Below are positions 27,261 to 35,822 of a stretch of 64,000 nt of DNA, piece by piece. Numbering within the stretch: position 1 is the first letter of the stretch; each line of letters begins with the position of its first letter. The notes under the pieces were generated by a model, which saw nothing but the letters and a program-made list of their open reading frames with translations, did no database searches and was not told the DNA's origin. This DNA is from Vibrio tubiashii. Lineage in GTDB: Bacteria > Pseudomonadota > Gammaproteobacteria > Enterobacterales > Vibrionaceae. Position numbers and translations under genes: made by a program. Where the stretch lies: positions 2,542,001 through 2,606,000 of the forward strand of contig NZ_CP117029.1 in the NCBI RefSeq assembly GCF_028551255.1. The letters are read 5' to 3'.

Positions 27261-27866
27261 ATGGACTCATCTCTGTTTTCTTTTCGTACTGCAATGAAAG
27301 TACTCGCGATTATCTCTTTGATTGCTATGGTGGCAACCATTGGGATTAATAGCGTCAAAATTACGAAGGGTAACGAAGAGATTCAGGCCAACCAACTAGA
27401 GACGCTAACCAATATTCTGATCTCACAGGCATCGCTTTCAGCCAGTGATATGATCATCAATCAAGACCAAGAACGCTTACTCAAACTATCGAATCAACTG
27501 GCTAAAGATGAGCTGGTAGTCGATGCCACCATCTATGACTCTGAAGGGGTAAAACTGGCTGCCAGTCAGGAAGCAAAGTCTGTACGAGAGATGCTTGGTC
27601 TAGATACTCCGCTACAAACTGCACGTATTGGCAAACAACAATTGGTAGAGCCCGTGTTACACGATGGCTCAGTGATTGGCTTTGTCCGCATCACCTTTGA
27701 AACCGGTAAACTGACTGCCTTCTCTGATCACTATTACCGTAAAAGCGATCGATACATGTACACCATGGTTGGCCTGAGTTTTATCGCCGGCCTGCTGCTT
27801 ACTCTGATTGTTCGCCGTAAGCCAAACAAGCGTAAAGGTGAGAATTTGTTGCTTAAGGATATGTAG
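27261..27866 (+). CDS. ytjB: AhpA/YtjB (Smp) family membrane protein
   Basis: A 201-residue inner-membrane protein. One N-terminal helix (about residues 11-28) and one C-terminal helix (about 170-186) flank a periplasmic domain that resembles a small sensor fold (LVVDATIYDSEGVKLAAS). The tail is basic and cytoplasmic (RRKPNKRKG). It matches E. coli Smp/YtjB, which is likewise divergent from serB. Function is not established. The ATG at 27261 follows AGGTG. Confidence 0.85.
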   Translation: MDSSLFSFRTAMKVLAIISLIAMVATIGINSVKITKGNEEIQANQLETLTNILISQASLSASDMIINQDQERLLKLSNQLAKDELVVDATIYDSEGVKLAASQEAKSVREMLGLDTPLQTARIGKQQLVEPVLHDGSVIGFVRITFETGKLTAFSDHYYRKSDRYMYTMVGLSFIAGLLLTLIVRRKPNKRKGENLLLKDM

Positions 27867-28120
27867 AGATTTTTAGAACGCTTCGCTCCTAGATGCGGGA
27901 ACGGACTTCGTCCTACAGATAACTGGATAAAATAAAAAGGGTTGACGTGAATGCGTCAACCCTTTTTATTTATGAACGCTTTGCTATGGATTCGGGAAGC
28001 GGGAACGAAAACTCTAGAAAGGCGAAGTCATATCTCGACTCTCGGAACGCAGTGTTCTCGAAGGGCGAAGCCCGATCCCGTTTTCTCGCAGCGGAGCGAT
28101 CTCAAGGACGTAGTCCGCCC
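27867..28120. repeat. Mosaic intergenic repeat built of triloop mini-hairpins (copy B)
   Basis: The gap between ytjB and deoD repeats the themes of copy A. It has GGAC-TTC-GTCC (27903-27913), GAACGCAGTGTTC (28045-28057), GGGC-GAA-GCCC (28063-28073) and GGAC-GTA-GTCC (28106-28116), and a single ACTGGATAA. It is interrupted by a terminator at 27934-27967. The repeat reaches the base before the deoD stop codon. Confidence 0.8.
27934..27967. terminator. Bidirectional terminator between ytjB and deoD
   Basis: A perfect 14-bp stem (AAAAAGGGTTGACG / CGTCAACCCTTTTT) with a 6-nt loop sits inside repeat copy B. It has A/T tracts on both sides for the two converging operons. Confidence 0.92.
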
Positions 28121-28840
28121 CTACTCTGCGTCACCTAAAAGAACAGAGTCTAGAGCAACGATCATCATATCGTTGAACGTTGTTTGGCGCTCATCAGATG
28201 TCGTTTGCTCACCTGTCTTAATATGGTCAGACACAGTACAGATAGTTAGTGCTTTTGCACCGTACTCAGCACATACGCCGTAGATGCCTGCCGCTTCCAT
28301 TTCAACACCTACGATGCCGTATTTGTCCATTACGTCGAACATCTCTGGATCTGGCGTGTAGAACAGTTCTGCCGAGAATAGATTACCGACTTTCACTTCG
28401 ATACCGCGTGCTTTTGCTGCATCTTCTGCTGCGCGAACCATTTTGTAGTCAGCGATAGCCGCAAAGTCATGGCCTTTGAAACGAATACGGTTCACTTTCG
28501 AATCGGTACATGCGCCCATACCGATAACCACATCTCGCACTTTGATATCTTCACTTACCGCACCACAGCTACCGACACGAATGATCTTCTTCACGCCGAA
28601 GTCTTTGATTAGCTCTGTTGCGTAAATAGAACATGATGGGATACCCATACCATGACCCATTACCGATACTTTGCGGCCTTTGTAAGTGCCCGTGAAGCCG
28701 TACATATTGCGTACATCACATACCTGTACAACATCTTCCAAGAAGGTTTCTGCAATGTATTTTGCGCGTAGCGGGTCACCCGGCATGAGTACGACGTCTG
28801 CAAATGCACCCATTTCTGCGTTGATATGTGGAGTTGCCAT
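28121..28840 (-). CDS. deoD: Purine nucleoside phosphorylase, DeoD type
   Basis: A 239-residue hexameric phosphorylase that splits purine (deoxy)nucleosides into base and (deoxy)ribose-1-phosphate. Visible are [15 protein letters not shown] (phosphate site), [16 protein letters not shown], the ribose-site [13 protein letters not shown] and TVSDHI with the catalytic Asp. The last gene of deoCABD, it starts at ATG with GGAAA upstream. It ends directly at repeat copy B. Confidence 0.97.
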   Translation of the reverse strand: MATPHINAEMGAFADVVLMPGDPLRAKYIAETFLEDVVQVCDVRNMYGFTGTYKGRKVSVMGHGMGIPSCSIYATELIKDFGVKKIIRVGSCGAVSEDIKVRDVVIGMGACTDSKVNRIRFKGHDFAAIADYKMVRAAEDAAKARGIEVKVGNLFSAELFYTPDPEMFDVMDKYGIVGVEMEAAGIYGVCAEYGAKALTICTVSDHIKTGEQTTSDERQTTFNDMMIVALDSVLLGDAE

Positions 28841-28929
28841 GATTCAATTTCCTTTTATTAATCGGATATTAGTGAGAATGGACAAAATAATAGAGGGCTT
28901 AGCCCTCTATCTAATTTAGTCGATTTTGA

Positions 28930-30150
28930 TTACAAGAAGTTTTTGCCGTAATCCATTGGTGAAGTACCAAAGTAGCTAGCCAAAGTTTGGCCGATATCAG
29001 CAAAGGATTCACGAAGGCCCAACGAACCTGCTGGCACTTTCTGACCGTAAACAATTACTGGAATATGCTCACGAGTATGGTCAGTACCTGGCCAAGTAGG
29101 ATCACAGCCATGGTCAGCAGTTAGGATTAGCACATCGTCCTCTTCCATCATCTCCATCACTTCGTGGATACGGCCATCAAAGTACTCTAGCGCTGCTGCA
29201 TAGCCCGCAACGTCACGGCGGTGACCATAAGCAGAATCGAAGTCAACAAAGTTGGTGAATACGATAGTGTTGTCACCCGCTTCTTTAATTGCCTCTTTTG
29301 TTGCTTCAAATAGAGCAGGAATACCTGTTGCTTTAGTCTTCTTAGTGATACCGCAGCCAGCGTAAATATCAGAGATCTTACCAATCGAGTGAACTTCACC
29401 GCCCTTCTCATCAACTAGCTTCTGAAGAATCGTTGCTGAAGGTGGTTCAACAGATAGGTCACGACGGTTACCCGTGCGTTCAAATTGACCTTTACCTGGA
29501 CCAACAAACGGACGAGCGATAACGCGACCGATGTTGTAATCTTCAAGTTCTTCACGCGCGATCTGACAAAGTTCAAGTAGACGATCAAGACCAAACGTCT
29601 CTTCGTGACAAGCAATTTGGAATACAGAGTCAGCAGAGGTGTAGAAGATTGGCTGGCCAGTCTTCATATGCTCTTCACCCAAATCATCAAGAACTTGAGT
29701 ACCCGATGCGTGACAGTTACCTAGGAAGCCTTCAAGACCTGCACGCTCAAGGATGCGGTCAGTTAGCTCTTTCGGGAAACTGTTCTCTTTGTCAGTGAAG
29801 TAGCCCCAATCAAACAGTACAGGTACACCTGCAATTTCCCAGTGACCTGATGGAGTATCTTTACCAGAAGAAAGCTCAGCCGCGTGGCCATAAGCACCGA
29901 TGATTTCTGCGTCTGCATCAAGACCTGGTGCAAAACTACCTGTCGACTCTTTGTGTGCCATTGCTAGGCCAAGCTTAGATAAGTTAGGTAGCTTTAGTGC
30001 GCCGCTACGATCAGCGTTATCCGCTAAGCCCTTATCACACTGCTCAGCAATATGACCTAGGGTATCTGAACCAACGTCACCAAAGTCTTTCGCATCAGCT
30101 GTCGCACCGATCCCAAATGAGTCTAAGACTAAAATAAATGCTCTTTTCAT
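28930..30150 (-). CDS. deoB: Phosphopentomutase
   Basis: A 406-residue Mn-dependent enzyme of the alkaline-phosphatase superfamily. It interconverts (deoxy)ribose-1-phosphate and -5-phosphate, linking DeoA/DeoD to DeoC. Motifs: [14 protein letters not shown] with the metal-binding Asp, [19 protein letters not shown] (phospho-threonine), and the C-terminal [21 protein letters not shown]. The ATG at 30150 gives the normal N terminus [13 protein letters not shown] with GGAAGAGAG upstream. The longer reading frame runs into the intergenic region. Confidence 0.97.
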   Translation of the reverse strand: MKRAFILVLDSFGIGATADAKDFGDVGSDTLGHIAEQCDKGLADNADRSGALKLPNLSKLGLAMAHKESTGSFAPGLDADAEIIGAYGHAAELSSGKDTPSGHWEIAGVPVLFDWGYFTDKENSFPKELTDRILERAGLEGFLGNCHASGTQVLDDLGEEHMKTGQPIFYTSADSVFQIACHEETFGLDRLLELCQIAREELEDYNIGRVIARPFVGPGKGQFERTGNRRDLSVEPPSATILQKLVDEKGGEVHSIGKISDIYAGCGITKKTKATGIPALFEATKEAIKEAGDNTIVFTNFVDFDSAYGHRRDVAGYAAALEYFDGRIHEVMEMMEEDDVLILTADHGCDPTWPGTDHTREHIPVIVYGQKVPAGSLGLRESFADIGQTLASYFGTSPMDYGKNFL

Positions 30151-30212
30151 TGCTCTCTTCCTTTGATTGGTCAAGAACAACAGCTCAATCGACCAATCTA
30201 ATTAATATTATG

Positions 30213-30342
30213 TTAATCCCTAAATAATTGGAGTTGCAGCTAGGCGACAAGCAAATTCAGCCCTATGAGCATAGAGGCTCTATGTGATTAGGGTGAATTT
30301 GCGCCGTCAACAACGCTGCAGCTTCAAGTATGACGGGATTAA
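30213..30342. repeat. ERIC-like palindromic element between deoA and deoB
   Basis: A 130-bp imperfect palindrome with perfect 8-bp ends TTAATCCC / GGGATTAA. The right half (ATTAGGGTGAATTTGCG, then CTGCAGCTTCAAGTATGACG) matches the outer part of enterobacterial/Vibrio ERIC units. The centre is a stem around CATAGAGGCTCTATG. Its right end overlaps the last codon and the stop codon of deoA. Confidence 0.78.
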
Positions 30343-31667
30343 AGATCTTCAGCGCGAATCTGACGATACACCTCTGGTGTTGGTGTGTACTCACCACCAA
30401 TCGTGATCGCGGCTTTCAGTGCTTGCGCTGCTTCTTGCCACTGCTCTTCATTGCGAGCGTGGATAACCGCTAGAGGCTTGTCACTTGATGCCTCTTCACC
30501 TAAGCGGATGAAGCTGTCAAAGCCCACTGCATAGTCAATAACGTCTGTTGCAACACGGCGACCACCGCCCATAGACACAACGGCCATACCAATTGCACGA
30601 GTATCCATCGCTGAGACAGTACCGCTTTGATCAGCGTATACTGGCTTGATGATGTCCGCTTTTTCAAGGTAGTTATCGTAGTTTTCAACAAAATCAGCAG
30701 GGCCACCAAGGCCAGCAACCATTTTACCGAAGCACTCTGCCGCTTTACCGTTGTCGAGTACTTCCATCAACTTGGCACGCGCATCTTCAGTGTTATCAGC
30801 AAGCTTGCCTAGAACCAACATCTCGGCACATGACGCCATCGTCACTTCAAGTAGACGAGGGTTACGGTACTCACCCGTTAAGAACTGAACGGCTTCACGT
30901 ACTTCAACCGCATTACCTGCCGAAGAAGCCAGTACTTGGTTCATATCGGTTAGGATAGCCGTTGTCTTAGTGCCTGCACCATTTGCTACGGCAACAATAG
31001 ATTTTGCTAGCTCTTCAGACGCTTCGTAAGTTGGCATAAATGCACCAGAGCCGACTTTTACATCCATCACTAGTGACTCAAGACCTGCTGCCAGTTTCTT
31101 AGAAAGAATTGAAGCGGTGATCAACGAGATGTTATCAACCGTCGCGGTAATATCACGTGTCGCGTATACGCGCTTATCGGCTGGTGCCAAGTCGCCGGTT
31201 TGACCGATAATTGCCACGCCCGCTTCTTTGGTTACATCACCAAACACTTCGTTAGTTGGGGTAATGTTGTAGCCAGGAATAGACTCAAGCTTGTCTAGCG
31301 TACCGCCAGTATGACCAAGACCACGACCAGAGATCATAGGTACAAAGCCACCACATGCAGCAACCATAGGGCCAAGCATTAGAGAGGTAACGTCGCCGAC
31401 ACCACCCGTTGAGTGTTTATCAACAATAGGACCGCCAAACTCTTTGTGGCTCCAATCTATAACCATACCAGAGTCACGCATGGCACAAGTGAGTGCAATG
31501 CGCTCAGGCATCGTCATTTCATTGAAAAAGATAGTCATAGCAAACGCTGCAATCTGACCTTCAGATACAGTGTTTTTCGCTACGCCTTGGATAAAGAAGT
31601 TAATTTCTTCCGCGGTAAGCACTTCGCCATCGCGTTTTTTACGAATGATTTCTTGAGGTAAGTACAT
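30339..31667 (-). CDS. deoA: Thymidine phosphorylase
   Basis: A 442-residue glycosyltransferase-family enzyme that converts thymidine and phosphate to thymine and deoxyribose-1-phosphate. Signature: [22 protein letters not shown]. Phosphate-site residues lie in [17 protein letters not shown] and substrate residues in [16 protein letters not shown]. The second gene of deoCABD. Its TAA stop falls inside the terminal repeat of the ERIC-like element, so the last residues may have been shaped by that insertion. It starts at ATG with GGAGGAT upstream. Confidence 0.97.
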   Translation of the reverse strand: MYLPQEIIRKKRDGEVLTAEEINFFIQGVAKNTVSEGQIAAFAMTIFFNEMTMPERIALTCAMRDSGMVIDWSHKEFGGPIVDKHSTGGVGDVTSLMLGPMVAACGGFVPMISGRGLGHTGGTLDKLESIPGYNITPTNEVFGDVTKEAGVAIIGQTGDLAPADKRVYATRDITATVDNISLITASILSKKLAAGLESLVMDVKVGSGAFMPTYEASEELAKSIVAVANGAGTKTTAILTDMNQVLASSAGNAVEVREAVQFLTGEYRNPRLLEVTMASCAEMLVLGKLADNTEDARAKLMEVLDNGKAAECFGKMVAGLGGPADFVENYDNYLEKADIIKPVYADQSGTVSAMDTRAIGMAVVSMGGGRRVATDVIDYAVGFDSFIRLGEEASSDKPLAVIHARNEEQWQEAAQALKAAITIGGEYTPTPEVYRQIRAEDL

Positions 31668-31781
31668 TAGATCCTCCCATGCTTTAGCAAGCGATGGTTA
31701 TAAGGTAAAGAGGTAATGTGGAGCAGCAGCTCGCTACTCCACCAAACAGACTTTGTTTTGATCTACTCTCGAACGAGAGAA

Positions 31782-32558
31782 TTAGTAAGCTGCTGGATCA
31801 GCAGTTTCGTCTGTCACTTCTAATGTATTTAGTAGGTTTGTTAGCAGGCTTGACGCTCCGAAACGGTAGTGACGAGCATCAACCCAGTTATCACCTAGGA
31901 TTTCATCAGCCATTGCTAGGTAGTCCGCTGCATCTTCAGCAGTACGAACGCCACCAGCTGGTTTGAAACCAACTGTTTGTGCAACACCCATATCACGAAT
32001 CACTTCTAGCATCATGCGAGCGTATTCAGGTGTTGCGTTTACTGGCACTTTACCCGTTGAAGTTTTAATGAAGTCTGCGCCAGCTTTGATACAGATTTCA
32101 GATGCTTTCTTGATTAGTGCTTCTTCTTTTAGTTCACCCGTTTCGATGATTACTTTTAGAAGAATATCACCACAAGCTTCTTTACATTGCTTAACTAGCT
32201 CGAAGCCCACTTCTTCGTTACCTGCCATAAGAGCACGGTAAGGGAATACTACGTCTACTTCATCTGCACCGTAAGCTACTGCCGCTTTAGTTTCAGCAAC
32301 CGCGATCTCGATATCGTCGTTACCGTGTGGGAAGTTAGTTACAGTTGCGATGCGAACTTCTGGCGTACCTTGCTCACGAAGTGTCTTCTTAGCAATAGGA
32401 ATAAAGCGAGGGTAAATACAAATTGCAGCTGTGTTACCTACTGCTGATTTTGCGTCATGACATAGTGAAATAACTTTCGCATCAGTGTCATCATCATTCA
32501 GCGTAGTTAGGTCCATTAGTTTAAGTGCACGTAGTGCTGCTGCTTTTAAATCGCTCAT
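31782..32558 (-). CDS. deoC: Deoxyribose-phosphate aldolase
   Basis: A 258-residue class I aldolase cleaving 2-deoxyribose-5-phosphate to glyceraldehyde-3-phosphate and acetaldehyde. The Schiff-base lysine is in [17 protein letters not shown], and the second active lysine is in [15 protein letters not shown]. It is the first gene of deoCABD. CGGAG precedes its ATG, and a 23-base perfect dyad lies in its leader. The spacing to deoA is about 110 bases, longer than in many deo operons, and holds no obvious terminator. Confidence 0.97.
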   Translation of the reverse strand: MSDLKAAALRALKLMDLTTLNDDDTDAKVISLCHDAKSAVGNTAAICIYPRFIPIAKKTLREQGTPEVRIATVTNFPHGNDDIEIAVAETKAAVAYGADEVDVVFPYRALMAGNEEVGFELVKQCKEACGDILLKVIIETGELKEEALIKKASEICIKAGADFIKTSTGKVPVNATPEYARMMLEVIRDMGVAQTVGFKPAGGVRTAEDAADYLAMADEILGDNWVDARHYRFGASSLLTNLLNTLEVTDETADPAAY

Positions 32559-32591
32559 TTCTATCTCCGATCAATATTCAAAAAAGTTACT

Positions 32592-32614
32592 GTTCTAAAA
32601 ACGTTTTTTAGAAC
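32592..32614 (-). promoter_or_regulatory. Perfect dyad in the deoC leader
   Basis: A 10-bp arm GTTCTAAAAA pairs with TTTTTAGAAC around CGT, 34 bases upstream of the deoC ATG. It could be an operator or an mRNA hairpin. It does not match a CytR or DeoR site that I can name. Confidence 0.45.
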
Positions 32615-32824
32615 TGCAGTCATTTATGAACGGACTTGGTTCCCTGAAGACTCGGCATATACAGCGAGTTTTAATATGCCAATTGCTATCCTTGTCACCG
32701 CACAGTACCAGTTTGGTCTATGGCACAACAATCTGCGATTGCGGTGTCTAACGTATATGGGCAAACGCCCAAGCAACGGTATCGTTGCTGCCAGCGCCAA
32801 TCATACTCCTTGTATTAATTATCG
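32615..32824 (-). other. Upstream region of the deo operon
   Basis: About 210 bases without a gene. It holds several small hairpins: GGCATAT ... ATATGCC (32654-32680), GGGC-AAAC-GCCC (32759-32770) and AGCAACG ... CGTTGCT (32772-32789). Either deo regulatory sites or remnants of a repeat could explain them; no consensus promoter is clear. Confidence 0.4.
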
Positions 32825-32995
32825 CTAGCTAAAAAACTTCTCAATAATCCATTGATAAGTTACGCCACCAAGATAAACACCAACGATGCCCATAACACCT
32901 GCTAATACAGGCGGGGCCGGTATCGGTAACTTGATAGCGGAAAACAGGACTCCAACGACAAAACCGGCTAAGGTTGCGAGGAAAACTTCATTCAT
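32825..32995 (-). CDS. XapX domain mini-protein (DUF1427-like)
   Basis: A 56-residue membrane protein found by translating the minus strand. It begins MNEVFLATLAGFVVGVLFSA, continues IKLPIPAPPVLAGVMGIVGV and ends YQWIIEKFFS. The two hydrophobic stretches separated by a KLPIPAPP turn are the hallmark of the XapX family, first noted beside the xanthosine genes of E. coli. Function is unknown. AGGGT lies about nine bases before the ATG. Its place between deoC and nupC fits a link to nucleoside metabolism, although that is inference. Confidence 0.82.
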   Translation of the reverse strand: MNEVFLATLAGFVVGVLFSAIKLPIPAPPVLAGVMGIVGVYLGGVTYQWIIEKFFS

Positions 32996-33210
32996 GAGTT
33001 TTACCCTACTTTCTATAGATACCTACATTATAGATATTTGTCGCAGAACTGTAGTGGCTCATAGAGCGCAAACGGTTTGTATCTCAAAAAAGATTCTGCT
33101 TAACGTTTGCTCAATCTAATCGACGGCACAAACGTTATGAATCTTGTTGTCCGAACTCATTCCAGACCTTCGCACAATCCAACGAAAGCTCTCGTTGTCT
33201 TATGCTGATG

Positions 33211-33338
33211 TTTTTTCGAAATAGTCAGTGTGAGAGCAAGGCAACGAGGATTTGAATCCCTGGGAGCTTAGCTCGCTAAGTGACTAGGGTGAAAACCGCA
33301 GTTAACGCAGCTATCGCACTTACTATGCTGAAAAAACG
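33211..33338. repeat. ERIC-like palindromic element downstream of nupC
   Basis: Imperfect palindrome bounded by TTTTTTC and GAAAAAA tracts. The core TTGAATCCCTGG then GGAGCTTAGCTCGCTAAGTG (33263-33282) then ACTAGGGTGAA aligns with the ERIC consensus core GGAGCTTACATAAGTAAGTG and its CCC/GGG shoulders. It lies just outside the nupC terminator. Confidence 0.82.
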
Positions 33339-33340
33339 AA

Positions 33341-33383
33341 AAAGCCCCGTAGTACATAGCAAGCTATGCAACTACGGGGCTTT
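33341..33383 (-). terminator. Two-tier intrinsic terminator after nupC
   Basis: An outer 13-bp stem (AAAGCCCCGTAGT / ACTACGGGGCTTT) encloses an inner stem CATAGC-AA-GCTATG. On the minus strand it is followed by TTCGTTTTTTC. It lies 37 bases past the nupC stop. Confidence 0.9.
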
Positions 33384-33419
33384 ATAAAACGGCGTCTATA
33401 TAATCTTTCGCTTAATCTA

Positions 33420-34682
33420 TTAGAAAGATAGGAAGAAGCCAGCGATTGTCGCCGCCATTAGGTTAGACAGTGTACCTGCACAAACCGCTTTCACACCCAT
33501 ACGAGCGATGTCGTGACGACGGTTTGGAGCTAGACCACCTAGACCACCTAGTAGAATCGCAATAGAAGAAAGGTTTGCGAAACCACATAGAGCGAATGCG
33601 ATGATTGCTTGAGTCTTCTCAGACATTACTTGACCTGTTGCAGCAACAACTTGAGCGTTCTCACCAACGTAAGGTACAAAGTTTAGGTAAGCTACGAATT
33701 CGTTAACAACCAGTTTCTGACCGATGAACGAGCCAGCTACTGTTGCTTCTGCCCATGGCACACCGATTAGGAATGCTAGAGGTGAGAATAGGTAACCTAG
33801 TAGAATTTCTAGAGTTAGCTCTGGCATACCGAACCAACCGCCAACGCCACCTAGGATACCGTTGATTAGCGCGATTAGACCGATGAACGCTAGAAGCATT
33901 GCACCAACGTTTAGAGCTAGTTGTAGACCAACTGAAGCACCGCCAGCTGCTGCGTCAATAACGTTAGCAGGCTTGTCGTCACCACCGTCGATGTCTGCGC
34001 CTAGATCTTCGTTAGCCTGTTCTGTTTCAGGCTTGATGATTTTAGCGAACAGTAGACCACCTGGTGCTGCCATGAATGATGCTGCTACAAGGTACTCTAG
34101 AGGTACACCCATAGATGCGTAACCTGCTAGTACACCACCAGCAACAGACGCTAGACCACCACACATTACTGCAAATAGCTCAGATTGAGTCATTTTAGGA
34201 ACAAACGGACGAACCACTAGAGGTGCTTCTGTTTGACCTACGAAAATGTTAGCTGCTGCAGACATAGACTCGGCACGTGAAGTACCTAGTGCTTTTTGTA
34301 GACCGCCACCAAGAATCTTGATAACCCACTGCATTAAACCAATGTAGTAAAGTACAGAGATAAGTGCAGAGAAGAAGATTAGCGTTGGAAGTACTTGGAA
34401 CGCAAAGATGAAACCAATACCGTCAACTGAGAAGTTAACTAGGCTTCCGAATAGAAAACCAGTACCGTCTTTACCGTAGTCGATAACGTTTTGTACACCA
34501 GCTGAGAAACCAGCTAGAAGGTCACGACCCCATGGTACGTAAAGAACGAAACCACCGATGATGAATTGGATAGCAAATGCGCCACCCACAGTTCTTAGAT
34601 TGATAGCTTTGCGGTTATCAGACAGTAGTAATGCAATTCCTAGCAATACTGCCATACCGACTAGGCTCATAAACAGGCTCAT
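33420..34682 (-). CDS. nupC: Concentrative nucleoside transporter, NupC family
   Basis: A 420-residue CNT-family Na+ (or H+)-coupled nucleoside importer with N-terminal Nucleos_tra2_N, gate and C-terminal domains. Diagnostic stretches include GQTEAPLVVRPFV (nucleoside/Na+ site, HP1 region) and ALCGFANLSSIAILLGGLG (TM7-HP2 region). It closely matches the crystallised Vibrio cholerae CNT type. Its position upstream of deoCABD provides substrate uptake for the salvage operon. It starts at ATG after AAGGA, and a TATAAT lies about 65 bases upstream. Confidence 0.95.
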   Translation of the reverse strand: MSLFMSLVGMAVLLGIALLLSDNRKAINLRTVGGAFAIQFIIGGFVLYVPWGRDLLAGFSAGVQNVIDYGKDGTGFLFGSLVNFSVDGIGFIFAFQVLPTLIFFSALISVLYYIGLMQWVIKILGGGLQKALGTSRAESMSAAANIFVGQTEAPLVVRPFVPKMTQSELFAVMCGGLASVAGGVLAGYASMGVPLEYLVAASFMAAPGGLLFAKIIKPETEQANEDLGADIDGGDDKPANVIDAAAGGASVGLQLALNVGAMLLAFIGLIALINGILGGVGGWFGMPELTLEILLGYLFSPLAFLIGVPWAEATVAGSFIGQKLVVNEFVAYLNFVPYVGENAQVVAATGQVMSEKTQAIIAFALCGFANLSSIAILLGGLGGLAPNRRHDIARMGVKAVCAGTLSNLMAATIAGFFLSF

Positions 34683-34747
34683 AGTTTATGATTTCCTTAT
34701 ATGTTATTTGTTGGCGTGTTACAAAATGGAGCTCAAAAGCGGAGGCA

Positions 34748-34753
34748 ATTATA
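34748..34753 (-). promoter_or_regulatory. Probable -10 element of nupC
   Basis: On the minus strand a perfect TATAAT occurs about 65 bases before the start codon. A TTACTT 18 bases farther upstream could be a weak -35. A TGTGA half-site lies about 35 bases upstream of the -10, compatible with CRP activation but incomplete. Confidence 0.45.
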
Positions 34754-34886
34754 CTCATCCGTCCATTGATAAAGTAATGCCGTCCTCACAGTTTCTAATA
34801 AGATTCATCATGTGTTCACTCATTAACGTGAAGCCGATCACCATTCACCATCTTCATAATCATTAAAAGAACAATTTATTTAGAAT

Positions 34887-35660
34887 TTATTCACAAATAC
34901 CGAACGCTGAATTGCTATTTTTCCAAACGTTTTCAGCAATCGTTTGCTTTGACATTCCTTTCAAGGATGCGAGACAGGACAATATTTGAGCTAACATCTT
35001 TGGCTGATTCATCTTGCCTTGATACCCATTTAGTGGCATGTCTGGCGAATCGGTTTCCAAGACGATGTACTCAAGCGGCAACTGAGTGATCGCTTGACGT
35101 GTCTTATTCGCTCTTGGATAGGTGATTCCTCCACCAACGCCAATGTAAAAACCCAAGTCTGTAAACTGTTTCGCTTGTTGAAAGCTGCCAGAAAAAGCGT
35201 GTAACACACCTCCATACGAGAAACGATTCTGTTTAAGCAATTGTAGTAGGCGATTGTGAGTTTTCCGAGAATGAAGGATAAGTGGCAGTTGGTAAGTTTG
35301 CGCCACCTCAAGCTGCTGAATAAAAACACGCTCTTGAATCTGGCTATCAACATCAACCATCGCATCTAGCCCACACTCCCCTACCGCAACACATTGTCCA
35401 GAGCGCTGACTGAGCAGTGCATCTAACTGATCGCGATGAGTGTGGCTGTCGGGACTAAGAAAATAAGGATGTATTCCCAATGCGTAGTAAATAGAGGAGT
35501 ACTGCTTTGCAAGGGCCTCAACCCTGTTCCAGTTTGATGGGCCAATAGCGGGAATCAAAAAGCGTTCAACCCCAACTTGATTCGCTGACTTGATATGGTT
35601 CTCTAATCCGTTTGCGAATACGTCAAAGTCGAGATGGCAGTGGGTATCAAAAAGGCGCAT
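34887..35660 (-). CDS. yjjV: TatD-family metal-dependent hydrolase (YjjV-like)
   Basis: A 257-residue TIM-barrel hydrolase of the TatD DNase family. Metal ligands are visible in DTHCHLDFD, the GECGLDA glutamate, LILHSRKTHNRLL, VLHAFSG and ETDSPDMPL. Members act as 3'-5' DNases or related hydrolases; the exact substrate is not known. E. coli yjjV also lies near deo genes, which supports the symbol. Its ATG overlaps the stop codon of the upstream mini-gene in a TAATG junction. Confidence 0.87.
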   Translation of the reverse strand: MRLFDTHCHLDFDVFANGLENHIKSANQVGVERFLIPAIGPSNWNRVEALAKQYSSIYYALGIHPYFLSPDSHTHRDQLDALLSQRSGQCVAVGECGLDAMVDVDSQIQERVFIQQLEVAQTYQLPLILHSRKTHNRLLQLLKQNRFSYGGVLHAFSGSFQQAKQFTDLGFYIGVGGGITYPRANKTRQAITQLPLEYIVLETDSPDMPLNGYQGKMNQPKMLAQILSCLASLKGMSKQTIAENVWKNSNSAFGICE

Positions 35661-35806
35661 TAACGCTGCGCCTTGTTGTTATTGCTTGTTGATGAAGTAG
35701 AGTCACTACGATAGGGTACACAACTGCGTTTATTTTCTGGCGTTAGCCCCATTGACTGACACCAAGCGTCATACTTCGCTAACCATTGCTTAAACCACTT
35801 GAGCAT
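35660..35806 (-). CDS. DUF5363-like mini-protein
   Basis: A 48-residue reading frame found by eye. It begins MLKWFKQWLAKYDAWCQSMG, continues LTPENKRSCVPYRSDS and ends in a Ser/Asn-rich tail. The pattern LKWFxxWLxxYDAWCxxxGLTPENKRSCVPYR is of the DUF5363 type seen in Vibrio and relatives. Function is unknown. TAGGAG lies seven bases before the ATG, a strong site. The stop overlaps the yjjV start, and yaaA ends 16 bases upstream of it... in the order yaaA (other side), mini-gene, yjjV, all on the minus strand, suggesting one transcript. Confidence 0.82.
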   Translation of the reverse strand: MLKWFKQWLAKYDAWCQSMGLTPENKRSCVPYRSDSTSSTSNNNKAQR

Positions 35807-35822
35807 CAGCTACTCCTATCAA

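Noticed and set aside
33067..33079. PurR-like box CGCAAACGGTTTG upstream of the XapX gene
   Set aside because: It is palindromic, but the extra central base breaks the 16-bp PurR consensus ACGCAAACGTTTGCGT; too weak to annotate.
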